Position numbers and translations under genes: made by a program. The notes beneath the pieces were generated by a model, which saw only the letters and a program-made list of their open reading frames with translations, ran no database searches and was not told where the DNA came from. A stretch of 64,000 bases of DNA from Lentisalinibacter orientalis (lineage in GTDB: Bacteria > Pseudomonadota > Gammaproteobacteria > Steroidobacterales > Woeseiaceae), in contig NZ_JAPDRJ010000003.1 in the NCBI RefSeq assembly GCF_040706535.1, positions 186,001-250,000 of the forward strand. The letters are read 5' to 3'. Shown piece by piece: positions 7,221 through 15,350 of this stretch. The first letter of the stretch is position 1. The number at the start of each line of letters is the position of its first letter.

Positions 7221-9746
7221 TCACTCGTAGCGCCAGGCCACACCGAGCGAGGGCACCAGCGGCAGCCAGTAATCGGTCTCCTCGAGCAGTACCAGTCCGC
7301 CATCCTCGCCGGTGACCGGCGTGTACTGCAGACAGCAGGGGTTGCGGCTGTTGTACAGGTTGCTGACCTCCAGGTAGGCCTCGAGGGTGCCCCGGGTGAG
7401 ACGGAATTCGCGGCCGAGCCGCAGGTCGAGACGGTGGAAATCCTCGTAGCGGCGGCGGTTGCGGGCCTCCGCGATCACCTCGGGTCCCGCCTCGCCTTCC
7501 ACCAGCAGCAGGCGGGTCTTCGGCCAGCCCGTGTGCACGCTCGCCGCGAGACTGAAATCCCACGGACCGGCCGACCAGTCCACCCCGAACTTCACCGCAT
7601 GGGTCTGGTCCCAGCTGCGCGCTACCTTGCCCTCGTCGAAACGGTCGAGCGCCTCGGACCAGGCGTAACTGGCCCACCAGGACAGGCCTTCGCCGCCGGG
7701 CCGCCGCGTCAGCAGCAGCTCCGCGCCCCGGGCCGTGGCGGAGTCCGGGTCCAGGCGGATGCGGTCCGGCTGCAGTTCGGGCAGCAGGGTCAGGGGGTCG
7801 GTCAGGTTCTCGAACCGGGTCGCGAGGCTGCGCATCTTCTTGCGGTAGAGCTCCGCACGCAGGCGGTAGGCACCGATATCCTGGATGGCGCTCAGGATCA
7901 GGTGCTCCGAGCGCTGGGCTTCCTCGAAGTCGGGCTGGCCGTCCGCCACTTTGAGTTCGTTCAGTTCCTGCGCCTGGTAGTACCGGCCCCAGCTCAGCCG
8001 CAGCTCCGTCCCCGCACGCGGCCGGGCCAGCAGGGAGAAGCGGGGGCTGATCTGTTCGTCGTCGGCGGCGGTGGTGTAGGTCTGCTGGTCCCAGCGCAGG
8101 CCGGCATCGGCGGTCAGCCAGTCGTTCAGCTGCCAGCGATGGGCAAGGTACGTGGCAAACTGGGCGCCGCCGGGCGACAGCGAATAGTCTCGCGCCTCGG
8201 TGCCCGCGGCCGTGACGCCGGCGAGCCCTGCGAACAGCGCGTCGACCACGCGCTCGCTCGCGTACTCGTACTCGCCCTCCACGTGCTTGAGGTCGAAACC
8301 GGCGCGCCAGAGGGACGACTCGCTGCGCTGCCAGGTCCAGTCCTGCTTCAGCCCGAAGATGCGGAAATCCCGTTCGTCGCGGATGACCCGGCCGCTCACC
8401 ACGCCCGGGCGTTCGACGAAACCGGCGCGGGCGTTCTCGATCAGACTCGCGGACAGCACGGTGGCGGCACTGAGCCGCGCAGTCGCGAACCAGTCCAGGT
8501 TCAGCCACAGGTAGCGGTTTTCGTAGCGGGCGTCCGCCGCCGTCGTGTCGCCGGAGTCGCTAACACCGATCTTGTCCCGGGAAACGAGAGCGTTGCCGCC
8601 GAGCCGCAGGCTGGCACCGACGTCGCGCTCGGCATGCAGCAGCAGATCGAGGTAACGCGGAGTGCCGAGATCCGGGTTGACGGCCTGCAGCATGAGGTCC
8701 AGGTTGCCCCGGCGGACGGCGGCCAGCCACTCGCCGTCGCCGGCCTCGAACGTGCCGAGCGAGGTCACGCCGGCGTTCAGGAAATCGACCCTCACCTCCG
8801 TGCTGCGAGGCGCCACGGGCCGGCGGATGGCGATATCCATGACCGCGCTCATGCGGTCGCCGTAGCGGGCCGGGAAGCCGCCTGAGTAATAGTCGATGCC
8901 GCCCACCGCCTGCATGTCCAGCATGCTGACCATGTTCTGGAAGTCCTTCAGGTGGAACGGCTCGTACAGGCGCAGGCCGTCGAACAGGACCAGCGTCTCG
9001 GTCTCCTCGCCGCCGCGCACGTGGGCGCGGGCGGAGAGGCCGCCGCCGGCGACGCCCGGCAGGCGTTCGCCGGCCCGCAGCGGGTCGTCGGCCAGATTGG
9101 GCAGGTCGAGCAGCCGTTCCCGGTCGAGGAACGTGTGTGAGCCGGGGCTCTCGTAGACCAGCCGGTGCAGGCTCGAGGTCACTACCAGGTCCGGCAGTGC
9201 CCGCGGAGCGCTCGGCATCACGATGTCGGCCACCAGCACCTGCCCGTCGCGGAGTTCCAGCTCGCGCTCCGCCGACAGATAGCCCTCGAGCCGTACCCGC
9301 AGCGTGTGGCTGCCGGGCGCGACGTCGCGGATCAGGAACTCACCCGCCCGCCCGGTTCGTCCCCGGCCGGCACCGTCGACGACGACCTCTGCGCCGCCGA
9401 GCCGTCCCCCGTCAGCCGCGCGGACGACGCCGGTCACGGCCGCGTCGGTCTGCGTGGCCGGGCCGCGCGCACTGACCACCAGCAGGCGCTCGTCGGGTCC
9501 GCTGACCAGCGCCAGGCCGGAAGCGGCCAGGACCTGGCGCAGGGCATATTCCGGGTCGCTGGCAGTCGGCTCCCGGGCTACCCGCAGACCGGGCGGCACG
9601 ACGTCGCTGGAATAAATGACCGGCAGGTTCAGGGAATCGATGTAGTCGGCCAGAGGACGGCCCAGCCATGGCTCGCCGGCCGCCTGCAGCAGCAGCGGCA
9701 GACCGAGGAGGAGGGCGGCCACCAGGCCGGCGCGGAGGCGATCCAT
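7221..9746 (-). CDS. TonB-dependent outer-membrane receptor with STN signalling domain
   Basis: An 841-residue outer-membrane receptor. Residues 1-22 are a signal peptide; about 28-95 form an STN (secretin/TonB short N-terminal) domain that signals to a FecR-type regulator; about 105-185 form a carboxypeptidase-regulatory-like domain; PDLVVTSS near 190 resembles a TonB box; the plug and the 22-strand-type barrel follow. It is the third gene of a sigma factor-FecR-receptor set on the minus strand, so its ligand probably induces its own synthesis. The ligand cannot be read from the sequence; siderophore, cobalamin or carbohydrate are possible. The C-terminus ends in WRYE, not in an aromatic residue as is usual for barrels. 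Confidence 0.9.
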   Translation of the reverse strand: MDRLRAGLVAALLLGLPLLLQAAGEPWLGRPLADYIDSLNLPVIYSSDVVPPGLRVAREPTASDPEYALRQVLAASGLALVSGPDERLLVVSARGPATQTDAAVTGVVRAADGGRLGGAEVVVDGAGRGRTGRAGEFLIRDVAPGSHTLRVRLEGYLSAERELELRDGQVLVADIVMPSAPRALPDLVVTSSLHRLVYESPGSHTFLDRERLLDLPNLADDPLRAGERLPGVAGGGLSARAHVRGGEETETLVLFDGLRLYEPFHLKDFQNMVSMLDMQAVGGIDYYSGGFPARYGDRMSAVMDIAIRRPVAPRSTEVRVDFLNAGVTSLGTFEAGDGEWLAAVRRGNLDLMLQAVNPDLGTPRYLDLLLHAERDVGASLRLGGNALVSRDKIGVSDSGDTTAADARYENRYLWLNLDWFATARLSAATVLSASLIENARAGFVERPGVVSGRVIRDERDFRIFGLKQDWTWQRSESSLWRAGFDLKHVEGEYEYASERVVDALFAGLAGVTAAGTEARDYSLSPGGAQFATYLAHRWQLNDWLTADAGLRWDQQTYTTAADDEQISPRFSLLARPRAGTELRLSWGRYYQAQELNELKVADGQPDFEEAQRSEHLILSAIQDIGAYRLRAELYRKKMRSLATRFENLTDPLTLLPELQPDRIRLDPDSATARGAELLLTRRPGGEGLSWWASYAWSEALDRFDEGKVARSWDQTHAVKFGVDWSAGPWDFSLAASVHTGWPKTRLLLVEGEAGPEVIAEARNRRRYEDFHRLDLRLGREFRLTRGTLEAYLEVSNLYNSRNPCCLQYTPVTGEDGGLVLLEETDYWLPLVPSLGVAWRYE

Positions 9747-9839
9747 GCGGGGATTCTAGTGGCTCCCCGCAGATTCCGCATGGCCTGGTCGACACACACC
9801 CGCGGGCGGGGGCCGGGGACCACGGCGCTGGAGGCCAGG

Positions 9840-9867
9840 GACGGGAGGCTACGGACGGGAGGCTACG
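9840..9867. repeat. Two tandem copies of a 14-bp unit at the end of the fecR-like gene
   Basis: The unit GACGGGAGGCTACG occurs twice in direct succession, followed by a further GACG. The stop codon of the FecR-like gene lies in the second copy, so the duplication repeats the last codon and stop just behind the gene. It is probably a replication-slippage product with no function. Confidence 0.85.
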
Positions 9868-10906
9868 GACGATAGACCTCGAGTCGGCCGTCCTCCACCC
9901 GGTAGGCGAGGGTGGTCGTGGCCATGACGGCCTGCAGCGCCTCGCCGGGCGTCATCCCCTCCACGCTCCCGGACAGGTCCACCGCGGCCGCGGCGGCCCC
10001 GGTGTCCCCGGAATAGTGCAGCTCCAGACCGAGTTCGCGCGCCGACCAGCTCAGGAACTCGCCGAGCTTGCGGCCGCCGGCCGTCTCGAAGGCGGGCGCC
10101 ACCGATTGGGCCCAGGCCCAGGACGGGTCGTTGGGGGACACGTCGCTGGTCTCGATGCCGCCGGCGGCGCTAACAAGGGCGGCCCGCCCGGCAGGGGCCA
10201 CGTGATGTCCGGGAGCCCCGGCTGCGGACCCGGTGTCTGCAGCCGGGCCGGGTGCGATGGCCACTTTCCCTTCGCGTACGCGGATCAGGGCCGCCTCGCC
10301 GGCCAGGCGTACCTCGAACTGGGTCCCCAGGTCGGTCGCCGCCGCATAAGCGGTCACGATCGTCACGCCGTCGCCCGCGGACCCGGCCGGGGCGGTGTCC
10401 ACGTACACGGCACCGGCGTCGAGCCGCAGCCGCGCATCGGCGGTGAGGGTCATCCGGGTGTCGTGATCCACTCTCAGCGACGTGCCGTCCGCGAGGCTGA
10501 GGGCGGCACGTCCCGCACCGTCGGTGGAGAGACTGCTCCCCGCCGCGAGTTCATCGCCGGGACGCAGTCGTGTGCCGTCCGCACCGCTCAGCTCGCCGCG
10601 CACAACCACCACCGTGGCCACGGGTGCGGCCGGGGCCACCGTCTCCGCCGGGAAGCGGGCGATGAGTATTCCGGCCAGCGCGACGCTGGCGGCGAGTGCG
10701 ATCGGCAGGTGCCATCGGCGGCCGGCCTGCCGGCGCCGCCGCTCCCGGGTCGCATCGCGCCACGCTTCGTGGACCGTGGCGTGCACCCGCTCCTGCGCGC
10801 CTGGCGGAATGGCCCGCCGCGGGCGCCCGTGTGCAATCAGCCGTGCCGTGGCCTCGTCGATCGGCCGTGGCTTTCCGTCTCTGTCGGTCCGTTGTTCTTC
10901 GCTCAT
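9863..10906 (-). CDS. FecR-family anti-sigma/sigma regulator
   Basis: Inner-membrane regulator expected to link the TonB-dependent receptor to the ECF sigma factor encoded just upstream. 347 residues: a cytoplasmic N-terminus rich in charged residues, one membrane segment at about 76-93 (IALAASVALAGILIA), then a periplasmic FecR domain with ATDLGTQFEVR and VREGKVAI. The C-terminal 70 residues (LGLELHYSG onward, ending LEVYRP) look like an STN/secretin-type module. ATG at 10906, 11 bases after the sigma-factor stop, so coupled translation is likely. An in-frame ATG upstream at 11077 is inside the sigma-factor gene and is rejected. Confidence 0.87.
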   Translation of the reverse strand: MSEEQRTDRDGKPRPIDEATARLIAHGRPRRAIPPGAQERVHATVHEAWRDATRERRRRQAGRRWHLPIALAASVALAGILIARFPAETVAPAAPVATVVVVRGELSGADGTRLRPGDELAAGSSLSTDGAGRAALSLADGTSLRVDHDTRMTLTADARLRLDAGAVYVDTAPAGSAGDGVTIVTAYAAATDLGTQFEVRLAGEAALIRVREGKVAIAPGPAADTGSAAGAPGHHVAPAGRAALVSAAGGIETSDVSPNDPSWAWAQSVAPAFETAGGRKLGEFLSWSARELGLELHYSGDTGAAAAAVDLSGSVEGMTPGEALQAVMATTTLAYRVEDGRLEVYRP

Positions 10907-10917
10907 CGCTTTGGTCT

Positions 10918-11529
10918 CTAATTGTCCGCGAACAGGCGCGGTGCAAATCCCCAGAGGCGCTGGAACTCTTCCCGGAAAGCCTTGCGAGCCCGGGTCAGGA
11001 CCGATTCCGCGGCCTTCCCGCCCAGCCCCAGTTCGCCGGCGATCTCGGCCACGCTCAGGCCCTGCATGTACTTCCACTCGAGCGCCTTCGCGTAGTTATC
11101 GGGCAGCTCCTCGAGCGTGGCCTGCACGTAGCGGGCGATCTCGTCGCGGTGACGCTCGGTGAGCGGATCGTCGTCGCCCTCGCTGATCCGTTCCAGGGCC
11201 GCGTTTATCTCCGTGTTGTTCTCCACCGCCTCGCCGAAGGATTCCTCGCGCCCCGACTTGCGGAAGTACGCCGACAGCTCGTTGCGGCAGATACTGCACA
11301 GCCAGGTGAACAGCGGGGCGTCGCCCCGGTAGCTGTCCATCTTGTACATCACGTTGCACAGTGTCCGCTGCACCACTTCCTCCGCCACGGTCTCGTCGCC
11401 GTCGGTGCGGCTCAGCGCGAATCGGAACAGGCGCGGGAAATACTCCGAGAAGAATTCCTCGAACGCCGCTTCGTCTCCGCGACCCACCCGTAGTGCCAGG
11501 GCTTTGTCGATACTGATCTGCGTCGTCAT
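10918..11529 (-). CDS. ECF-type RNA polymerase sigma factor
   Basis: A 203-residue ECF (group IV) sigma factor that directs RNA polymerase to a small regulon, probably including the downstream receptor. Region 2 spans about 20-90 (AEEVVQRTLCNV and FTWLCSICRNEL are core- and -10-binding segments); region 4 spans about 135-195 with LPDNYAKAL and the helix-turn-helix LSVAEIAGELGL. First gene of the sigma-FecR-receptor operon. The 182 bases upstream contain an A+T-rich stretch and a perfect 7-bp palindrome (11636-11650). The inducing signal and promoter consensus are not evident. Confidence 0.92.
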   Translation of the reverse strand: MTTQISIDKALALRVGRGDEAAFEEFFSEYFPRLFRFALSRTDGDETVAEEVVQRTLCNVMYKMDSYRGDAPLFTWLCSICRNELSAYFRKSGREESFGEAVENNTEINAALERISEGDDDPLTERHRDEIARYVQATLEELPDNYAKALEWKYMQGLSVAEIAGELGLGGKAAESVLTRARKAFREEFQRLWGFAPRLFADN

Positions 11530-11635
11530 TCCTGGCCCCGGGGGCTCGCAGGGTTAGAGTGTCCGAGCGGCATAAATCCTTCGGCGGCGGCCCGGCCCGG
11601 CGGCTGAACCGTGACGGGTGAACGGCGCCGCGTGT

Positions 11636-11650
11636 CTCGAATTATTCGAG
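11636..11650. promoter_or_regulatory. Perfect palindrome upstream of the ECF sigma operon
   Basis: CTCGAAT-T-ATTCGAG: 7-bp arms with a one-base centre, lying in the only A+T-rich stretch between corA and the sigma-factor gene, about 107 bases upstream of the sigma start. The size fits a dimeric repressor or activator site. No particular regulator can be named. Confidence 0.4.
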
Positions 11651-11711
11651 AAATAGTTCATAAATAACGGAATTTTAACGTATTATAAGTGGTTCCGCTC
11701 GTGCGGACGCC

Positions 11712-12680
11712 TCATAGCCAGCCCTTGCGGCGGAACACGGTGAGCAGCGTGATCACGACGGCGGCCATCGTACCCAGGGCGACGAAGTAGCCGTAGCGCC
11801 AGTCGAGCTCCGGCATGTAGTCGAAGTTCATCCCGTAGATGCCCGCCAGGATGCCGAGGGGCAGGAAGATGACCGTCACGATGGTCAGCACCTTCATAAT
11901 CTGGTTCAGGCGATGGCTGGTGAGGGATATGTGTCCGTTCATGAGGTCGACCGCCAGTTCCTGATACAGCTGCGAGAGGCTGGCGAGCCGCTCCATCTGC
12001 TCGTAGGCATCGCGGAACTCGTGCTCGCCGCGTTCGCCGATGAAACGGCGCTCGCCGTTCATGAGATCCGCCATCAGCGCCTGCTGATACGCGAATACCC
12101 GGCGCAGCTTGCGCAGGTTCGCGACGTCGTTCAGCAGTTCGGCCAGCAGCTCGTCCCTGGGATCCCGGAACATCTCGCCCTCCAGCGCCTCCAGGCGCCC
12201 CTCCAGCGCGAGGACGATCGGCGAGTAGCGGTCCGCGATGGTGCGGCAGATCCGGTACAGCGCGTGGGCGGGCCCGCGGTCCAGCGCCAGCGTGCCGGCT
12301 TCGGCCTCGGCCCAGATGCGCTCGATGCTGGGCGAGGTCTCGTCACGGCGGGAAATCAGGAATTTCTCGCCGAGGAAGAAGCCGATCTGGATGGTCTCGA
12401 AGTCGATATCCGTCGAGTGCGCGCTCAGGCCCTTCAGCAGGAGCACCAGGTAGTCGTCGAAGATCTCGAGCTTGGGCGGGTGCCGGTCGCGCTGGACGTC
12501 ACTCACCGCGAGGGGTTCGAGCGCGAAGCGCTCGACCAGGATATGGTTCTCGAACGCCCGCTCCTCGCTGTCCAGGTCGATCCACAGCCACTCGTTACCA
12601 TCCGGCGTCCAGCGCCGGATGAGTTCGTCGCCGCCGAAACGGGTGGTACCCGTCGCCGGATCGTGCAGAAGTACGCGCAT
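11712..12680 (-). CDS. corA: CorA-family magnesium/cobalt transporter
   Basis: Inner-membrane Mg2+/Co2+ channel protein of 322 residues. The large cytoplasmic alpha/beta funnel domain is followed by two C-terminal membrane helices; the pore signature YGMNF (GMN at 283-285) and the periplasmic loop MPELDW are intact, and the C-terminus is basic (FRRKGWL), as in the family. The N-terminal portion resembles the ZntB/CorA-II subgroup, so Zn2+ transport is a less likely alternative. ATG start at 12680. A short hairpin (arms TCCGC/GCGGA, 11694-11707) follows the stop on the minus strand but has no T-run. Confidence 0.9.
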   Translation of the reverse strand: MRVLLHDPATGTTRFGGDELIRRWTPDGNEWLWIDLDSEERAFENHILVERFALEPLAVSDVQRDRHPPKLEIFDDYLVLLLKGLSAHSTDIDFETIQIGFFLGEKFLISRRDETSPSIERIWAEAEAGTLALDRGPAHALYRICRTIADRYSPIVLALEGRLEALEGEMFRDPRDELLAELLNDVANLRKLRRVFAYQQALMADLMNGERRFIGERGEHEFRDAYEQMERLASLSQLYQELAVDLMNGHISLTSHRLNQIMKVLTIVTVIFLPLGILAGIYGMNFDYMPELDWRYGYFVALGTMAAVVITLLTVFRRKGWL

Positions 12681-12817
12681 ACCGACCCTCTCCCGATCGC
12701 GGTCGTTGCCGTGGCAGAAGACTCATTCTAACCTGTGCGGCACCCGCCGCCGCGCGGGTGTCGGTGGCCGATTGCGGCGGACCGCGGGGCGGTGGCGCAG
12801 GGATACAGGGGAGGCCG

Positions 12818-13570
12818 ATGGCGGAATCGACGCGGGTGGCGCTGGTGACCGGCGGGAGCAGGGGAATCGGGAGAGCCGCGGCGCAGCGGCTGGCAGAGGC
12901 CGGCTACCGGGTGGCCGTGCACTACGGAAGGCGGGAAGACGACGCGCGCGCGGTCGCGCAATCCCTGGCCGGCGCCGGCCACGGAACGTTCGGAGCCGAC
13001 CTGGCCGACCCGGAGGCGGTCGGTGGCCTCGTGCAGCGGGTCGTCGACGCCTGCGGCAGGATAGACCTGCTGGTGAACAACGCCGGGGTGTTCCTGGACC
13101 ACGATCCCGGCCGGGTCGATCTCGCCGCCTGGCGCGCGGCCTGGCGGCAGACGCTCGCCGTGAACCTGGTGGCGGCCGCCGATCTCGCCTTCTGCTGCCT
13201 CCCTCACTTCCCGGAGACCGGCGGCAAGATCATCAACGTCTCGTCAAGGGGCGCTTACCGGGGCGAGCCGGAATCCCCCGCCTACGGCGCCAGCAAGGCG
13301 GGCATGAATTCGCTGACCCAGTCACTGGCGAAGGCGCTGGGCCGCCGCGGCATCATGGTCTACGGGGTGGCTCCCGGCTGGGTGGAGACCGACATGGCGG
13401 CGGCACATCTGCAGGGACCCGGGGGCGCTGATATCCGCGCCCAGAGCCCGCTCAACCGGGCCGCGCGGCCGGAGGAAGTGGCCAACACCATTGCCTTCCT
13501 GGCGGGCGAGGAGACGGACTTTCTGAGCGGCGCCATCATCGACGTGAACGGCGCCTCGTACTTCCGCTGA
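12818..13570 (+). CDS. Short-chain dehydrogenase/reductase (SDR) family oxidoreductase
   Basis: NAD(P)-dependent oxidoreductase of 250 residues, FabG-like classical SDR. Cofactor motif TGGSRGIG at 11-18, NNAGV at about 88-92, catalytic serine in INVSSRG and the YxxxK pair in YGASK at about 153-157; the C-terminus FLSGAIIDVNGA is typical. ATG at 12818 has GGGGAGG five to eight bases upstream; an upstream in-frame start at 12758 is rejected. No fatty-acid or polyketide genes are adjacent, so the substrate is unknown. It is convergent with the DksA-type gene, only 10 bases apart. Confidence 0.9.
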   Translation: MAESTRVALVTGGSRGIGRAAAQRLAEAGYRVAVHYGRREDDARAVAQSLAGAGHGTFGADLADPEAVGGLVQRVVDACGRIDLLVNNAGVFLDHDPGRVDLAAWRAAWRQTLAVNLVAAADLAFCCLPHFPETGGKIINVSSRGAYRGEPESPAYGASKAGMNSLTQSLAKALGRRGIMVYGVAPGWVETDMAAAHLQGPGGADIRAQSPLNRAARPEEVANTIAFLAGEETDFLSGAIIDVNGASYFR

Positions 13571-13580
13571 GTGCCGGCAC

Positions 13581-13976
13581 TCAGAGCGTGCGGTGATGCT
13601 CCTCGCGAGCCGGGTTCTCGGCGCGCTGCTGACAGCGCAGGCAGCGCGATGCCGAGGGCAGGGCGGCCAGTCGGTCGGGCTCGATCTCCTCGCCGCAGTC
13701 CACGCAGTGGCCCCAGGTGCCGCGCGCGATGCGCAGCAGCGCTCCTTCCACCTCGCGCAACTCTTCCACGTCGCGGGTGATCTCGGCGAGATCCAGGTCC
13801 ACCAGCAGATCCGCCACCGCCTTCTCGCCGCTGTCCGACACGCGGCCGGCAAGTTCCTCGTAATGCTCGGAATCGACCTTGACGAGTTCGCGCTGGATAT
13901 CGCGGCGCAGCGCCTGCGAGCGCTCCTGCAACGCCCGCTCGGCGTCGTCTCTGCTCGTCGCCGGGGATGTACTCAT
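13581..13976 (-). CDS. DksA/TraR-type C4 zinc-finger protein
   Basis: A 131-residue protein of the DksA/TraR family, which binds in the secondary channel of RNA polymerase and modulates initiation in the stringent response. Residues about 20-85 form the coiled-coil-type helical part; the C4 zinc finger is CVDCGEEI ... CLRCQQR near 96-120. It is shorter than E. coli DksA (151) and lacks its usual DxxDxA tip, so it may be a paralog such as the YbiI/TraR group rather than DksA itself. ATG at 13976. Upstream lie 116 bases to the end of sbtB, room for its own promoter. Confidence 0.85.
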   Translation of the reverse strand: MSTSPATSRDDAERALQERSQALRRDIQRELVKVDSEHYEELAGRVSDSGEKAVADLLVDLDLAEITRDVEELREVEGALLRIARGTWGHCVDCGEEIEPDRLAALPSASRCLRCQQRAENPAREEHHRTL

Positions 13977-14068
13977 GACTGTCCTCCCTTGTCAGCTCGT
14001 CCTTAGTGCCGGACGACCGCTGCCGGGTCCGGCGTGCCGCCCGCTGCCTGAACCAGCCTGAGCCGCAC

Positions 14069-14092
14069 GCCGGGCACTGTCAACAGCCCGGC
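14069..14092 (-). terminator. Hairpin directly after the sbtB stop codon (weak terminator candidate)
   Basis: Perfect 7-bp arms GCCGGGC/GCCCGGC with a 10-base loop start immediately after the sbtB stop codon on the minus strand. There is no following T-run, so it is not a standard intrinsic terminator; it may stabilise the 3' end or mark a Rho-dependent end of the mrp-sbt operon. Confidence 0.35.
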
Positions 14093-14395
14093 TCAGAACT
14101 TCTCGGGCCGCAACACCGAGACGTCGGAGAGATACAGGATCATGGCGTAATCCCGGTAATAGTTCTCGCGCAGGTGATCGGCGATGCGTGCCGCTACCGC
14201 CGGCTCACAGACCACCTCGACGCGGATGTTGCCGCTGGAGGTCCAGCCGGCGTCACGCACGCCGCGGCTGCCGCTGCCGCGTGCGTCCACGACGGTGTAC
14301 CCGCCGGCGCCGAGGCGCTTCAGGTCGGCCGTCAGGCTGGCTTCGATGACGGCCTCGGTGACGATGGTCAGCAGTTTCTTCGTCTCGGGCTGCAC
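14093..14395 (-). CDS. sbtB: SbtB-like PII-family regulator of the bicarbonate transporter
   Basis: A 100-residue PII-like trimeric signalling protein. In cyanobacteria SbtB binds adenine nucleotides including cAMP and controls the sodium/bicarbonate symporter SbtA. The PII-like fold is visible: strand KKLLTIVTEA, helix, GAGGYTVVDARG, then the T-loop segment GSGSRGVRDAGW, then NIRVEVVC and helix VAARIADHLRENYY. The C-terminal cysteine pair (R-loop) known from some cyanobacterial SbtB is absent. It is the last gene of the operon, 13 bases after sbtA, which supports the name strongly. Confidence 0.85.
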   Translation of the reverse strand: MQPETKKLLTIVTEAVIEASLTADLKRLGAGGYTVVDARGSGSRGVRDAGWTSSGNIRVEVVCEPAVAARIADHLRENYYRDYAMILYLSDVSVLRPEKF

Positions 14396-14408
14396 GTCTC
14401 GACCCTCC

Positions 14409-15338
14409 TCAACCGTGGATCGTGTTGGCCATCAGATGGTACAGGGGTATGCCGAAAAATATATTGAACGGGAAGGTGATGCCGAGGGATACGGTCAGCG
14501 ACAGGGTCGGATTGGCCTGCGGCACGGCGATACGCATGGCGGCCGGCGCGGCGATGTAGGAGCAGCTGCCGGCGAGCACGCCGAGCAGCATGCTGCCGCC
14601 GGGCGACAGGCCGATGGCCCAGCCGAGGGCGGTGCCTGCGGCGGCGAGCGGTATCGGCACGATCAGGCCGAAGGCGACCAGGAACACGCCGTACCGGCGC
14701 AGACTCTGCGCCTGGCTCGCGGCGATGAGGCCCATTTCCAGCAGGAAAAGCGCCAGCACCCCCTTGAACAGGTCGAAGAAGAGCGGCTCCAGCGGCGTCA
14801 TGGCCTCGGGCCCGGTGGCCCAGCCGATCAGCAGGCCGCCGAGGAGCAGCACCATGCTCTTGCCGAGGAATATCTCGTGGGCCAGCGCTCCCCAGCGCAT
14901 GCCGCTGCTGAGCCCGCGTGCGAGCAGGATGCCGACGATCAGTCCCGGCATCTCCAGCAGCACCACGAACAGCGGCATGTGCGCCTCGAAGCTGACCTCC
15001 TTGCTGCCGAGGTACGCGACCGCGACGGCGTAGGTGGCCACGCTCACCGACCCGTAATGGGCCGCGATGGAGGCCGCGTCGGGTCGTTTGAAGCGCCCGA
15101 CGTAGAGCAGAACGGGGAAGAGCAGGAGCGGCAGCGTGATGCCCATGGCGATCACCGCGACCATCTGCGGCAGCACGCCTGCGAACGGCTGCTGGGCGAG
15201 TTCCACACCGCCCTTGAGGCCGATGGTGAGCAGCAGCAGCATGCTCAGTAGTTCGTAGATGGCGGGCGGCAGGCGCAGGTCCGAGCGCAGGAGACCCGCG
15301 GTCAGGCCGAGCAGGAAGAACCAGATGACGGGATCCAT
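14409..15338 (-). CDS. sbtA: SbtA-type sodium-dependent bicarbonate transporter
   Basis: Inner-membrane protein of 309 residues with about ten hydrophobic segments, of the SbtA (DUF897) family: Na+-driven, high-affinity HCO3- uptake in cyanobacteria and some autotrophic proteobacteria. Family features: two inverted halves, LTIGLKGGVEL in the first, YGSVSVATYAVA in the middle, GSCSYIAAPAAMRIAVPQANP in the second half, and FPFNIFFGIPLY near the C-terminus. It lies 12 bases behind the third antiporter-like gene of the mrp operon and directly ahead of sbtB. The neighbouring Na+/H+ antiporter would maintain the sodium gradient that drives it (inference). Confidence 0.9.
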   Translation of the reverse strand: MDPVIWFFLLGLTAGLLRSDLRLPPAIYELLSMLLLLTIGLKGGVELAQQPFAGVLPQMVAVIAMGITLPLLLFPVLLYVGRFKRPDAASIAAHYGSVSVATYAVAVAYLGSKEVSFEAHMPLFVVLLEMPGLIVGILLARGLSSGMRWGALAHEIFLGKSMVLLLGGLLIGWATGPEAMTPLEPLFFDLFKGVLALFLLEMGLIAASQAQSLRRYGVFLVAFGLIVPIPLAAAGTALGWAIGLSPGGSMLLGVLAGSCSYIAAPAAMRIAVPQANPTLSLTVSLGITFPFNIFFGIPLYHLMANTIHG

Positions 15339-15350
15339 CCGGCCGTCCCG

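Noticed and set aside
11694..11707. Intrinsic terminator behind corA
   Set aside because: A 5-bp hairpin follows the stop, but the stem is short and there is no T-run.
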